A stretch of DNA of 64,000 nt from Eledone cirrhosa (taxonomy: Eukaryota; Mollusca; Cephalopoda; Octopoda; Eledonidae), in assembly GCA_964016885.1 (NCBI GenBank), contig OZ024743.1, positions 183,226,990 to 183,290,989 on the forward strand, given 5' to 3'. Below are positions 34,755 through 44,483 of this stretch, piece by piece; the first letter of the stretch is position 1; every line of letters starts with the position of its first letter. The position numbers were made by a program, and so were the translations under genes. A model generated the notes under the pieces. It had not been told where the DNA came from. It did not search any database and saw only the letters and a program-made list of their open reading frames with translations.

Positions 34755-35786
34755 CTTTAAACTATCTCTGTTATTGTATTAAATATTTACTCTTGATTGG
34801 CCAGAGGTGTTTATTTCCAGGTACCTTATGAATTTGACTTTTCGTATTTATTACTGTTGCGAAATATTGTGGCTTTTTTTTGGTTGTAACTTCTCTGTTT
34901 TTTAGCCTAGGAAAATATATATATATGGCTACGTATATAATTACATGCATATATGTATTTATTTTCTTTTATTAATTGAGTTCTTTACACGAGGAATTAA
35001 TATTGGTTTTGAAATAACTAATTAACCCGCGTGTGTTTTATATTTTACTCTTAATAATTCGGCCGGAGAATTATATTCCCATTTGCCCTTTATAGCATAA
35101 CTTTCTGCATTTACTGCGGTTATGAGAAGCGGTTCTTATTCGGGTACAACTTCTGATTTAGCCTAAGAAAATATCTATATGCGTGTGTAATTTATACAAG
35201 CATATATTTACTTTTTTATTTTCAATTGAGTTCTTAAACACGTTGGATTGATAATGTTTTCAAAAAAACTAATTAACCCGCGTGTATATTATTTTTTTCC
35301 TCATTTCGTGGATCGTGGGTTGTCTCCCCTTCCCGCTTCGTGTCGCTATGATACTTCCTCAGTCAAAAACTGCTGGAATTTCAAATTTGGCGGTCATTCG
35401 AGGTGAGAGAGAGCAACTTTACGGACATGATTTTTGACAGCGGTAAGAAATTGTTTTCTCATATCAATGTTTAACGGGCTTCCACTGATGATTTATAAGT
35501 GCTCACCTAAATATATTCTTACATGAATATATATTAGGCTTCTACATAAACTGGAAACATTCTCCCATACTTGTAGAAAACTTATAATGAAACAATTGTT
35601 TGGAAAGAGAGATATACTTTAACTTTAATTATATCTCATAAAATAATACAACTGGTTTTTCCACATTATACATATTGTTAGCACCCCAAACACTTAAATT
35701 GGGTTTATATTTTAATATAACCTAATGTTTGTTGAGTGAGATGGTTACCAGTCAGGGTTTAGCTTTAAACTATCTCTGTTATTGTA

Positions 35787-35795
<9 letters not shown>
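34755..35795. repeat. Region with direct repeats (28-bp ends, about 200-bp internal)
   Basis: ctttaaactatctctgttat occurs at 34755 and again at about 35764. Inside, two related blocks of about 200 bp (about 34850-35050 and 35120-35300) share agcctaggaaaatat/agcctaagaaaatat, attgagttctt and aactaattaacccgcgtgt. No gene was recognised. Confidence 0.65.
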
Positions 35796-35836
<41 letters not shown>

Positions 35837-35843
35837 ATGTAGA

Positions 35844-36249
35844 AGAGGGGTCTCAAACTCAAGGACATAAAAGGGTCATTATGTCATGGAGGAGAGGCAC
35901 AGTGGGCCAAACGTGGTGGTGGATGATGAATTTCACCAGTTATAATCATTTCTATTATAGGCACAAGGCATGAAATTTAGGGTTTAGGGTTCAGTCGATT
36001 ACATCAATCCCAGTTCACAACTGGTACTTAATTTATCGACACCAAAAGGATGAAAGGCAAAGTTGAGATCGGCGGAATTTGAACTCGGAACGTAAAAACG
36101 GAAGAGGTACCACTGAGCATTTCACCAGATGTGCTAACGATTCCACCAGCTGACCGCCTTATTTTCACCAGTTATAATGGAATCTGAAATATTGGTTCTA
36201 CCACGGGCCACAGAAAAGTAGTTTGCGGGCCGCATGTTTGAGCCCCCGT
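35844..36249. mobile_element. hAT-like MITE interrupted by a SINE
   Basis: The left end agaggggtctcaaactcaag and right end gcatgtttgagcccccgt form an imperfect terminal inverted repeat of hAT/Charlie type (GGGG-CTCAAAC). A gcgggccgcatg block near the right end also fits that group. The SINE at 35947-36162 splits it. No clear 8-bp target duplication was found. Confidence 0.65.
35947..36162 (-). mobile_element. tRNA-derived SINE nested in the hAT-like MITE
   Basis: The reversed SINE body has tttctattataggcacaagg and tatcgacaccaaaaggatga, with box B reversed as ggaatttgaactcgga. A perfect 16-bp duplication tttcaccagttataat flanks it at 35931-35946 and 36163-36178. Confidence 0.9.
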
Positions 36250-36251
36250 TG

Positions 36252-37308
36252 GAGAGATAGATAGATTTCTTTATTTGCCACAAGGGTGCACAAGAAAAGG
36301 GGACAATACAAAGACATGGCGGGGATTTTACATACAGTCGTGTAAAAAATATAGAACAAACAATTACAACAATCGAAATCCCCAATAGGGGGGAGGCGCC
36401 ACAAATGGGTTGTTTAATACCCCGTCGATAATAGAACAACCCTCAACTCCAGGAGCGTGCTGTGCAAGTGCTCCTTTCTTCCTTTTGCTCTCTTCTTCAA
36501 CCTACAGGCTTATAAACAGAGAAGGCCCAATCACTCGGGCCATTTTTGCCACATTCACCCACCTTTCAGTAAATTTACTGGGGTGTAGTGCCTCTCTCTC
36601 CACTCTGATTCTCCTTCTAAAGTGATACTTAAAGAAGGGAATCAATTGTTGTCCGGAGAAAAAGGCATCTGTCCTCAGTCCTCTCAATCTCGTCCACCAT
36701 ATAACCTCTTTCACCATAGCCACTGTACAGAAGAAAACCGCCTCTCTTTCGTTTTTGAAAGAGGCTGGCGGTTTGATCCTTACTATGGACTCGGCAGTCA
36801 ACTGGATTTGTCCCATACGCAACAACAGTTGTTCTGCATAATTCCACAGGTTGGTTATGCCTGGGCAGTGTACAATTGCGTGCAGGACGGTTTCAATGTT
36901 CTGTGCGCATCTTGGACACGTCCTCTTGGAAGGGTCCCTGTAGATCTTGTCACGAACCGGTAGAGCTCCTCGGTAGCACTGCCAGGCCAGAGACACTGGA
37001 AGTTGTCCATAGGTCCCGGGCGGAAAGTCCTACCAAACAGACTGGTGAGCTCATCGTCTTCGACGCCCAGAGTCTCTCCGAGCACGTCGTCGCCCTTGTA
37101 ACGTACAATCCCTCTATAGAATGTTGAAGTGGAGTCTCCAATGATTGCTGTGCCCGCTTGCCAGAGGACTGTGAGCACCTGAGCGCATTCAATGTGCCAG
37201 GCGCCCATCGTTTTCAGTCTTTTCTTGACCCAGGACTGCAGCTCCGTCAACGAGACGAGCTGCGGGATAGCCTGTCTCACAAACGGTGCCCACACCGGTT
37301 GGGAAATA
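36252..37308 (-). pseudogene. Tx1/L1-like retrotransposon ORF2 C-terminus (5'-truncated)
   Basis: Minus-strand frames, with one frameshift near 36960-36990, give QLVSLTELQSWVKKRLKTM, FYRGIVRYKGDDVLGETLG, LTSLFGRTFRPGPMDNFQ, then SLAWQCYRGALPVRDKIYR, CPRCAQNIETVLHAIVHCPG (a C-x2-C...H-x4-C zinc knuckle near the C-terminus) and KFTERWVNVAKMARVIGPS. The organisation matches the part downstream of RT in Tx1-like elements and the copy at 61108-64000. Both edges abut gatagata runs. Confidence 0.8.
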
Positions 37309-37373
37309 GATAGATAGATAGACGAGTACCAAACACACACACACACACTTCTTACTCTCTCTGTCTCACCCTC

Positions 37374-37379
<6 letters not shown>

Positions 37380-37442
<63 letters not shown>

Positions 37443-37487
37443 CATCATCATCATCATCTTCGTTTAACGTCCATTTTCCACACTAGC

Positions 37488-37568
<81 letters not shown>

Positions 37569-37588
37569 CATATATATATACATATATA
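37380..37588. repeat. (TC)n and (TA/CATA)n microsatellites with an RTE-like tail
   Basis: The (TC)n and (TA)n tracts enclose a 45-bp minus-strand RTE-like tail at 37442-37490 (catcatcatc, gtttaacgtccattttcca, cactagca). The microsatellite abuts the 5' end of the intact RTE-like element. Confidence 0.85.
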
Positions 37589-40500
37589 TACAAGTTAAAG
37601 TCAAATTCACCTCGTGGACGAGAATGCGAGCACTCCTCTTTGTTTCGTCCGCGGATGGCTAACATAACCCTATCTCCTCCCGCCCCCCACCACCCCCACC
37701 CTCCAAACGCAACCCAAAACTTCAGAGCTGGTACCATAAATGTAGGCACCCTAAAGGGTCGCGCTAACGAGGTTGTAGAAATGCTTGAACGTAAGGAGGT
37801 CGATGTTTGTTGTATTCAAGAGACCAGGTGGAGGGGTGTGTCTGCTAGATTCATTGAGGGTAAAAAACGATGTTATAAGCTTTTATGGGTGGGAAACGAC
37901 GATGGGCTGGGTGGAGTAGGAATCATGGTAGCAGAAAAGTGGGCAGATAAGATAATAGACGTAAATAGAGTGAACGACAGAATAATTAAAATAAGACTTG
38001 TCCTCAATAGAACTACGGTGACAGTAATATCTGCGTACGCACCCCAATCCGGACTGCCCGGCACTATAAAAGACAGATTCTATGAGACACTGTTGCTAAC
38101 TACCTCCCAAATATCTGACAGTGACTATATAATTATTGCAGGCGACCTAAATGGTCACGTTGGACAACATTGTGACGGCTACGACGAAATCCATGGAGGC
38201 TATGGGTTTGGTACTAGAAATGAGGAAGGCTCCAGAATCCTGGAATACTGTGATGCAAATAACCTAACTATCTGTAACACTAACTTCAAAAAACGTGACA
38301 ATCACCTGATTACCTATAGATCCGGGGAACACACAAGCCAGGTAGATTATATCCTTACCAGAAGACGTGACAGAGTGTCTGTTGTAAACACTAAATCCCT
38401 CCCCCATGAAGAATGCACCTCCCAACATAGACTGATAATTAGCGACCTCATAGTCAGGACGAGACGTACCCGACAGCAGAAGAGGACTATCCTCAGGAGA
38501 AAAATATGGAAGCTAAAGGACCCCACAGCCAGAAATAAATTTCAAAGCATATTACTTGATGCTTTCGACAGTAAGGAAGAGCATCTAGAATCGGACAATA
38601 TAGAGGGACAGTGGAAATTTCTGAAAGCAAACCTGCTGTTGGCGACAGACGAGGTCTGTGGCTGGAGCAGGCCTGTAGGCAGGAGGAGAGTAACATGGTG
38701 GTGGAACAATAGGGTGGAGGGGTCAATTAAGGCCAAAAAGCAGGCTTGGAAAGTATGGCGGGATGGGGGAAGTAGAGTAGACTATCAAGTGGCCAGGAGG
38801 GAAGCTAGGAGAGAAGTGTACTTAGCAAGAAGGGAAGCGGAGGAAAGAAAGTTCAAGCATGTTCTACAACGCGATGACCAAAAACGTGAGGTGTTCAGGA
38901 TTGCCAGGCAATGCGTCAAGGAAAACCGTGATATTGTCGGGGAGAAGTGTGTACTTAACGATGATGGCATACTTGCCATCACCGACACTGATAAGAAGGT
39001 AGCTTGGAAGTGTCACTATGAAAGGCTACTAAATGAGGAGAATAAATGGGAGAAAGACAGTCTCCCCCATATCGACCCGATAGAGGGACCAGCAGTGTTA
39101 GTCGAGGGGAGTATAATAAGTAAGGCAATCAAGGATATGAAGACTGGTAAGGCGGCTGGGCCTTCGGAAATAGTTGCTGAGATGCTGAAGGCATCTGGCA
39201 CGGTGGGACACACCATGGTCACCCGCATAGTTAACCAAGTCGTACAGAATGGGGTTGTTCCGAAGGACTGGCATAGCAGCATCATCGTTAACTGTTATAA
39301 GGGTAAAGGAGACGCCCTAGATAGGAGTAACTATAGAGGCATTAAATTAATCGACCAGGTCATGAAGGTCACGGAAAAAGTAATAGCGCAACTAATCAGA
39401 GAGAGAATTGATCTAGATGAAATGCAGTTCGGGTTTGTGTCAGGCAAAAGCACCACAGACGCTCTTTTCATAGTACGACAACTACAGGAGAAGTACCTAG
39501 CTAAAGGTAAACCCCTCTACTTAGCTTTTGTCGACCTGGAGAAAGCCTTCGACAGAGTCCCCCGCTCCATTATCTGGTGGGCTCTTAGAAAACTAGGCGT
39601 TGACGAATGGCTTGTGAGGGCTATACAAGCCATGTATAAAGAAACAGTCAGCAAGGTTAGAATTAACAACGAATATAGTGAAGAGTTTAGCGTAAAAGTT
39701 GGCGTCCATCAGGGCTCTGTTCTCAGCCCCCTACTATTTATTATTGCCCTTCAGGCTATAACAGAGGAGTTCAAGACAGGCTGCCCATGGGAACTCCTAT
39801 ACGCAGACGACCTGACACTCATAGCGGAATCAATGGCCGAGCTAGAGAAGAAATTCCAAACATGGAAGCACGGCCTAGAGTCAAAAGGACTTAAAATTAA
39901 CCTGGCTAAGACCAAAGTTCTAGTTTGTAGGAAAGAAAACAAGGCGGCGGTCCCTTCTGGGAAATGGTCGTGCTCGGTATGTAGGAAAGGCGTAGGTAGA
40001 AACTCCATCTTATGTCCTAAATGCAAAGTATGGGTGCATAAAAGATGTAGTGGGATCACAGGTAAGCTAACTAAGAACATAGACTTTACATGTGGCCGAT
40101 GTTCTGGTGCAATAAGTAGCAGCAAGTGCCCACAAAATACTAGCTCTTTCAATTGCGCAGAGGGTTCTATAGAAATAGTGGACAGCTTCCGTTACCTGGG
40201 CGATAAAATCAGCAGTGGGGGAGGGTGCTCTGAAAGTACTGTAGCTAGAGTCAGAACTGGTTGGAAAAAGTTCAGAGAGCTTATACCACTATTAGCTGCT
40301 AAAGGGTTCTCCCTAAAAATGAAAGGCAGGTTGTACGATGCCTGCATACGAACAGCAATGTTGCATGGTAGTGAGACCTGGGCATTGTGTGCAGAGGATA
40401 TACGCAGACTAGAGAGGAACGAAGCTTGCATGCTCCGCTGGATGTGTAACAGTAATATACGTGAACGGCAAAGCATAAACGAACTAAGGAAAAAATTAGA

Positions 40501-41125
40501 GATAAGAGGGATCAGATGTTGTTTACTCGAGAGAAGGCTGCGTTGGTATGGACACGTGATGCGCATGAAAGTCGATAGCTGTATTACAAAGTGCAGGGCA
40601 ATAAAGATAGACGGTAGCCACGGAATAGGCAGACCTAGAAAAACATGGGATGAGCTGATAAACTCCGACCTCATACACTTACACCTCTCCAAGACAATGT
40701 CACTGGACCGTGACCTTTGGCGGTACTCAGTAACAGAGAAGACCCGCCTTGCCAGTAGGCATCTCTAACAAACTACACCCCGTCCCGCCACCACCCCCAC
40801 CCCATCCACACCACCCCGTTCCATGTAAAGTTATGTTGGTGCCGCGCCATCCAGGCCGAAACAAACGAGATCGTGTAGGTGTCACGACAAAAAAACACAC
40901 AGTCCACGCTGTAATGTGGCCGTGTAGGCAACACGGTAAAAACCTCCCAGACCCACACTGTAAATGTGGTTGGTGTTAGGAAGGGCATCCAACTGTAGAA
41001 AATCTGCCAGACAGTCCTATGCGAGCAAGACAATCACTCTTGCCTCAAGTGGGACTACCCCCGTCCAAACCCATGCAAGCGTGGAACACGGACGTTAAAC
41101 GTTGATGATGATGATGATGATGATA
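37589..41125 (+). mobile_element. Complete RTE-like retrotransposon, copy C
   Basis: It has a short 5' leader (about 65 bp, starting near caagttaaagtcaaattc), a single intact ORF, a 3' UTR with the family blocks (gtgtaggtgtcacgacaaaa, ggaagggcatccaactgtag, cccatgcaagcgtgg) and a (GAT)n tail at 41101-41124. It is the only RTE-like copy here that keeps both endonuclease and RT in one frame. Confidence 0.9.
37655..40768 (+). CDS. RTE-like endonuclease-reverse transcriptase polyprotein, intact
   Basis: This 1037-residue protein should nick target DNA and copy its own RNA at the nick. The first ATG, at 37655, is used; the frame is open slightly further upstream but only through a TTG. Domains: an APE-type endonuclease at about 24-260, with [13 protein letters not shown] (Glu56), [25 protein letters not shown] and SQHRLIISD; a basic linker with TWWWNN; the RT at about 480-760, with [13 protein letters not shown] (Asp627), [10 protein letters not shown] and YADD at 716-719; a PHD-like cysteine/histidine cluster at 773-816; and a C-terminal domain ending [10 protein letters not shown]. 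No stop or frameshift was seen. The endonuclease has SQH where many relatives have SDH, which I regard as family variation. A 5' leader and a 3' (GAT)n tail are present, so the copy looks potentially autonomous, although activity is not shown by sequence alone. Confidence 0.93.
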   Translation: MANITLSPPAPHHPHPPNATQNFRAGTINVGTLKGRANEVVEMLERKEVDVCCIQETRWRGVSARFIEGKKRCYKLLWVGNDDGLGGVGIMVAEKWADKIIDVNRVNDRIIKIRLVLNRTTVTVISAYAPQSGLPGTIKDRFYETLLLTTSQISDSDYIIIAGDLNGHVGQHCDGYDEIHGGYGFGTRNEEGSRILEYCDANNLTICNTNFKKRDNHLITYRSGEHTSQVDYILTRRRDRVSVVNTKSLPHEECTSQHRLIISDLIVRTRRTRQQKRTILRRKIWKLKDPTARNKFQSILLDAFDSKEEHLESDNIEGQWKFLKANLLLATDEVCGWSRPVGRRRVTWWWNNRVEGSIKAKKQAWKVWRDGGSRVDYQVARREARREVYLARREAEERKFKHVLQRDDQKREVFRIARQCVKENRDIVGEKCVLNDDGILAITDTDKKVAWKCHYERLLNEENKWEKDSLPHIDPIEGPAVLVEGSIISKAIKDMKTGKAAGPSEIVAEMLKASGTVGHTMVTRIVNQVVQNGVVPKDWHSSIIVNCYKGKGDALDRSNYRGIKLIDQVMKVTEKVIAQLIRERIDLDEMQFGFVSGKSTTDALFIVRQLQEKYLAKGKPLYLAFVDLEKAFDRVPRSIIWWALRKLGVDEWLVRAIQAMYKETVSKVRINNEYSEEFSVKVGVHQGSVLSPLLFIIALQAITEEFKTGCPWELLYADDLTLIAESMAELEKKFQTWKHGLESKGLKINLAKTKVLVCRKENKAAVPSGKWSCSVCRKGVGRNSILCPKCKVWVHKRCSGITGKLTKNIDFTCGRCSGAISSSKCPQNTSSFNCAEGSIEIVDSFRYLGDKISSGGGCSESTVARVRTGWKKFRELIPLLAAKGFSLKMKGRLYDACIRTAMLHGSETWALCAEDIRRLERNEACMLRWMCNSNIRERQSINELRKKLEIRGIRCCLLERRLRWYGHVMRMKVDSCITKCRAIKIDGSHGIGRPRKTWDELINSDLIHLHLSKTMSLDRDLWRYSVTEKTRLASRHL

Positions 41126-41190
41126 TATATCATCATCATCATCATCACCGTTTTACGTCCGTTCTTCCACGCTAGCATGGGTTAGACGAT
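41126..41190 (-). mobile_element. RTE-like 3' tail fragment facing copy C
   Basis: catcatcatcatcatcaccg, ttttacgtccgttcttccac and gctagcatgggttagacg: the last 60 bp of an A/B-type RTE-like element on the minus strand, placed tail-to-tail with copy C across a short atatat spacer. Confidence 0.85.
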
Positions 41191-41206
41191 ATATATATAT
41201 ATATAT

Positions 41207-41725
41207 GAATATATGTATAGTATATTTGGCAATATACTGTATGCTTAATTAAAAACATTTTGAAGACCTTGCGCTACTATTTTAAAGTAGTGACTATGTC
41301 ACTTACTTCTTTTTTCAACAAACGAAGGGAGATAAGCTGACAGATCTGTTTCACACTGTTGGTGATCATCGGAGCTTAGCACTCGCCGGCCTTTGTTGAA
41401 AATTATAGAGGCTGAATTCTTATAGAATTCCAGTAATAATCAGGAACTGATTATACAGAGCGATTGCCGGTCCAGCAAAAATTGAAAATTAGGATTGGTG
41501 CTCTGAAATAGCGATGTAAACAGCGCAAGGTCTTCAAAATGTTTTTAATTAAGCATACAGTATATCGCCAAATATACTATACATACATTCATGTATCCAT
41601 CGCTATTTCAGAGCACCACTCCTAATTTTCAATTTTTGCTGGACCAGCAATCGCTCTGTATAATCAGTTCCTGACTATTACTAGAATTCTATAAGAATCC
41701 AGCCTCTATAATTTTCAACAAAGCT
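41207..41725. repeat. Interleaved inverted repeats (A-B-A'-B')
   Basis: Arm A (41210-41272, tagtatatttggcaatatac to gaagaccttgcgc) pairs with A' (41523-41583). Arm B (41394-41515, tgttgaaaattatagaggct to gaaatagcgatg) pairs with B' (41600-41723). The pairs are interleaved, not nested, and nearly identical. No ORF was seen. Confidence 0.85.
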
Positions 41726-41800
41726 GAGTAAACTGGAGCAATGTGAAATAAAGTATCTTGCTCAACTCACAACCTTTCGATTGCAAGGCTAATGTGCCCC
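41726..41800 (-). mobile_element. tRNA-derived SINE head fragment
   Basis: Reverse of the chimeric SINE head: ctgagtaaactggagcaatg, tgaaataaagtatcttgctc, tcacaacctttcgattgcaa (box B region). Confidence 0.75.
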
Positions 41801-41837
41801 ATAAAGAATGAAATACTTTTCTATTCTTCCCAAGCAC

Positions 41838-42478
41838 ACATCATCATCATCATCATCATCATCATCAATTTACGTCTGTTTTTCCACATTAGCATGAGTT
41901 GGACAGGTCCTTCTCAGCACAGTGTCTCTCCACTTGTCATGTTTCTTTATAATCTCCTCTGTGAGTCTCAGTGATTTAAGGTCAGCTCCCACCACTTCCT
42001 CCCCAGTCTTCTTTGGTCTACCTCTATTATGGTTTCCCTCCACTGGGATAACTTAGCACTTCTTCACTCAGCAATCATCATCCATACCAACACAGTCTCC
42101 TCTCCTCCACACTACTTCTGATTCCTCTTAAACCTAGTTTCTCACTTAGTTCATCTATGCTTTGTCATTCTCACACATTAACTTTTCACATACATCAAAG
42201 CATGCTTACCTCATTCCTCTTCAGCCTCCGCGTGTCCTCTGTGTTCACTGCCCATGTCTCACTTCATACACAGGCATTATACAGCCAACCTTTTGTTCAT
42301 AGGGAGAAACCTTTGGTTGTTAGCAGAAGTGACAGTTCCCTAAATTTCTTCCATCCTATCCTTATTCTAGCTACTATGCTCTCCAAGCACCCTTCTCCAC
42401 AGCTAATTATATCACCTAGGTAGCAGAAGCTACCAACTACTTTTATTGATCCTTCCTTGGATTGGAAAAGGTTTATAT
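41838..42478 (-). pseudogene. Old RTE-like fragment, C-terminal region and tail
   Basis: From the (CAT)n tail at 41838, the minus strand resembles the C-terminal part of the RTE-like ORF at the DNA level: gcccatgtctcactt, gggagaaacctttgg, cttccatcctatccttattc and tcacctaggtagcagaagct. The reading frame is destroyed by indels and it is more divergent than the other copies. Confidence 0.75.
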
Positions 42479-42479
42479 T

Positions 42480-43290
42480 ATTTATTTTATTACATTACTG
42501 TTTATATTTGCGATAGGAATGAGGGGCATGAATTATGTTGTGCTGTATATAGTTTAGTTAGCTTTTAGAAAACATTGTTAGTCCAAATGTCACGTTGATG
42601 TTTAAATGAAATATTGACTCAATACTAAATTAAGATTTATCTTTCAAATTATTATTGAATTTTGATGTTGAATCAACAACAGGTGATAAGTGGTGATATA
42701 TCAATATTGAAACAGGATTAATTTTAAATTAAATATTTTCTAATTATCAAATAAAACATCATTTATTAGCTTTAACCCTATAACACCTGGGCGTTTAAGG
42801 GCTCCATAAATCTGGGTGGGGTGCGGTGGGGGCTCTCAGAGACCTCCTCCCTTCTGTTTTATTCCCAAACCACTAAAGCTATGACAATGAAACTTGGCAC
42901 AAGTATACACCATTGATAGGAGAGCATTTCTGCATTACAAAATTGTTGCTAATGTCATCAGGTATACCCAAATGGGTTAAAATTTAGTATTTTTATAATG
43001 TTCAAAATTTTTCCAGAACCACAAAGGCTATGACCATGGAACTTTCCAGGGATATAGGTACTACAAATCTTTATAGTATCTTCTTTACTAGAGAGCATTT
43101 CTTTGTGAAAACTTGTACTATTAGAATAAAGACTTTAGTTTTTAATGTGATGCAGTCATAGTACTTCTTTGAGCTTTTCAAGAATATCTTGCTAATGTTG
43201 TTTCATGGGGTACAGGACATTAAGAGGTAAGTGAAACTTATATAACTTAAAATTTAACTTGATTACAAAAAGCCATTTCCAATAAATAAA
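42480..43290. other. AT-rich spacer
   Basis: No coding or repeat family was recognised. The sequence is of low complexity in places but has no obvious tandem structure. Confidence 0.6.
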
Positions 43291-43692
43291 TATAAGACCC
43301 GCCTTGCCTAAGTACAAAGCAAAACCTACAGTCAGTAGGCACCTCTAACAAAATACACCCCCGTCCCACTACCCCACCCCATCTACACCACCCCCTTAAA
43401 TGTGAAGTTATGTTGGTACCACAACATCCAGTCCGAAACAAATGAGGTTGTGTAGGTGTCACGACAAAAAAACACACAGTCCACGCTGTAATGTGGCCGT
43501 GTAGGTAACACGGTAAAAACCTCCCAGTCCACACTGTAAACGTGGTTGGTGTTAGGAAGGGCATCCAGCCATAGAAAACCCGCCAGACAGTCCTGAGCAA
43601 GACAACCAATCTTGCCTCAAGTGGGACAACTCCTGTCCAGACCCATGCTAGCATGGAAAATGGACGTTAAACGATGATGATGATGATGATGA
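43291..43692 (+). mobile_element. RTE-like 3' end fragment with (GAT)n tail
   Basis: It begins with agacccgccttgcctaagta, the end of the ORF region in C-type copies, and continues through cagtcagtaggcacctctaa and the UTR blocks to gacgttaaacgatgatgatg. Confidence 0.85.
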
Positions 43693-44049
43693 ACAACACC
43701 TGTAATATTTTAGATACGTTTTCTACATCTCTGTCTGGTGAGTGTATTCTTCCCTTTTAGTAAAACATTTTAAAGAAATGTTTAAATAAATATTCTTAAA
43801 AGTCAGAAAATAAAACTTAACAACCTACACTTAATATGTCAGACAATTTAATCCATGCTGTCTAATGTGTTTTATTAGTCTGTTAAATATCTCTCAGAGA
43901 AAAGTCTTCTATCTAAATTGCTGAAAATGATCTTTAAATCAATTTCATGTACAGAATTGTTAAATAGATTTTCTTTTATTCCTAATGAGAAACTGACATA
44001 TTGGAAGTTGGTCATTTAGATTAACAATTTCATTGTTTGCAAACATAAA

Positions 44050-44340
44050 CAACATTCAAAACTTAACTCTTTCTCTTTCTCTCTCTCTCTCACACACACA
44101 CACACATACACACACTCTCTCTCTCTCTCTATCTCTCTCTATCTATCTAGCTCTCTCTCTCTCACATATATACCCACACACACTCTCTCTCTAATACACA
44201 CACATACACTCTAAACCCCCACCCCCACCCATCACACACACATTTTTCCACACTAGCATAAGTTAGACCAGATGTCCCATTTTGAGTCAAGTCAGATCAC
44301 ATTACCATATCTTGTTTATACAGAATTGTTTCTGCTTGGA
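44050..44340 (-). repeat. (TC/CA)n microsatellites and an RTE-like tail fragment
   Basis: Mixed ctctct and cacaca tracts at 44060-44235 are followed by a minus-strand RTE-like 3' fragment at 44241-44340 (ccacactagcataagttaga, atatcttgtttatacagaat). Confidence 0.75.
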
Positions 44341-44483
44341 AAATATATATAATACCTGTGTGTGGGATAGGTGTGTTTACTGGATATAACACACCAAAAT
44401 GGTTAAGATATGTTAGATGAACCCATGCCTTGTAATTGAAACTGGGTAGACAGAAACTGTGTGGAAACCCATTGGGTGGACTG

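Noticed and set aside
35985..36000. Telomere-like gggtttagggtt motif
   Set aside because: It is only two imperfect units inside a SINE body and not a telomeric array.
37640..37654. Start of the intact RTE-like ORF at 37640
   Set aside because: The codon there is TTG. The first ATG in frame is at 37655, still upstream of the endonuclease, so it was preferred.
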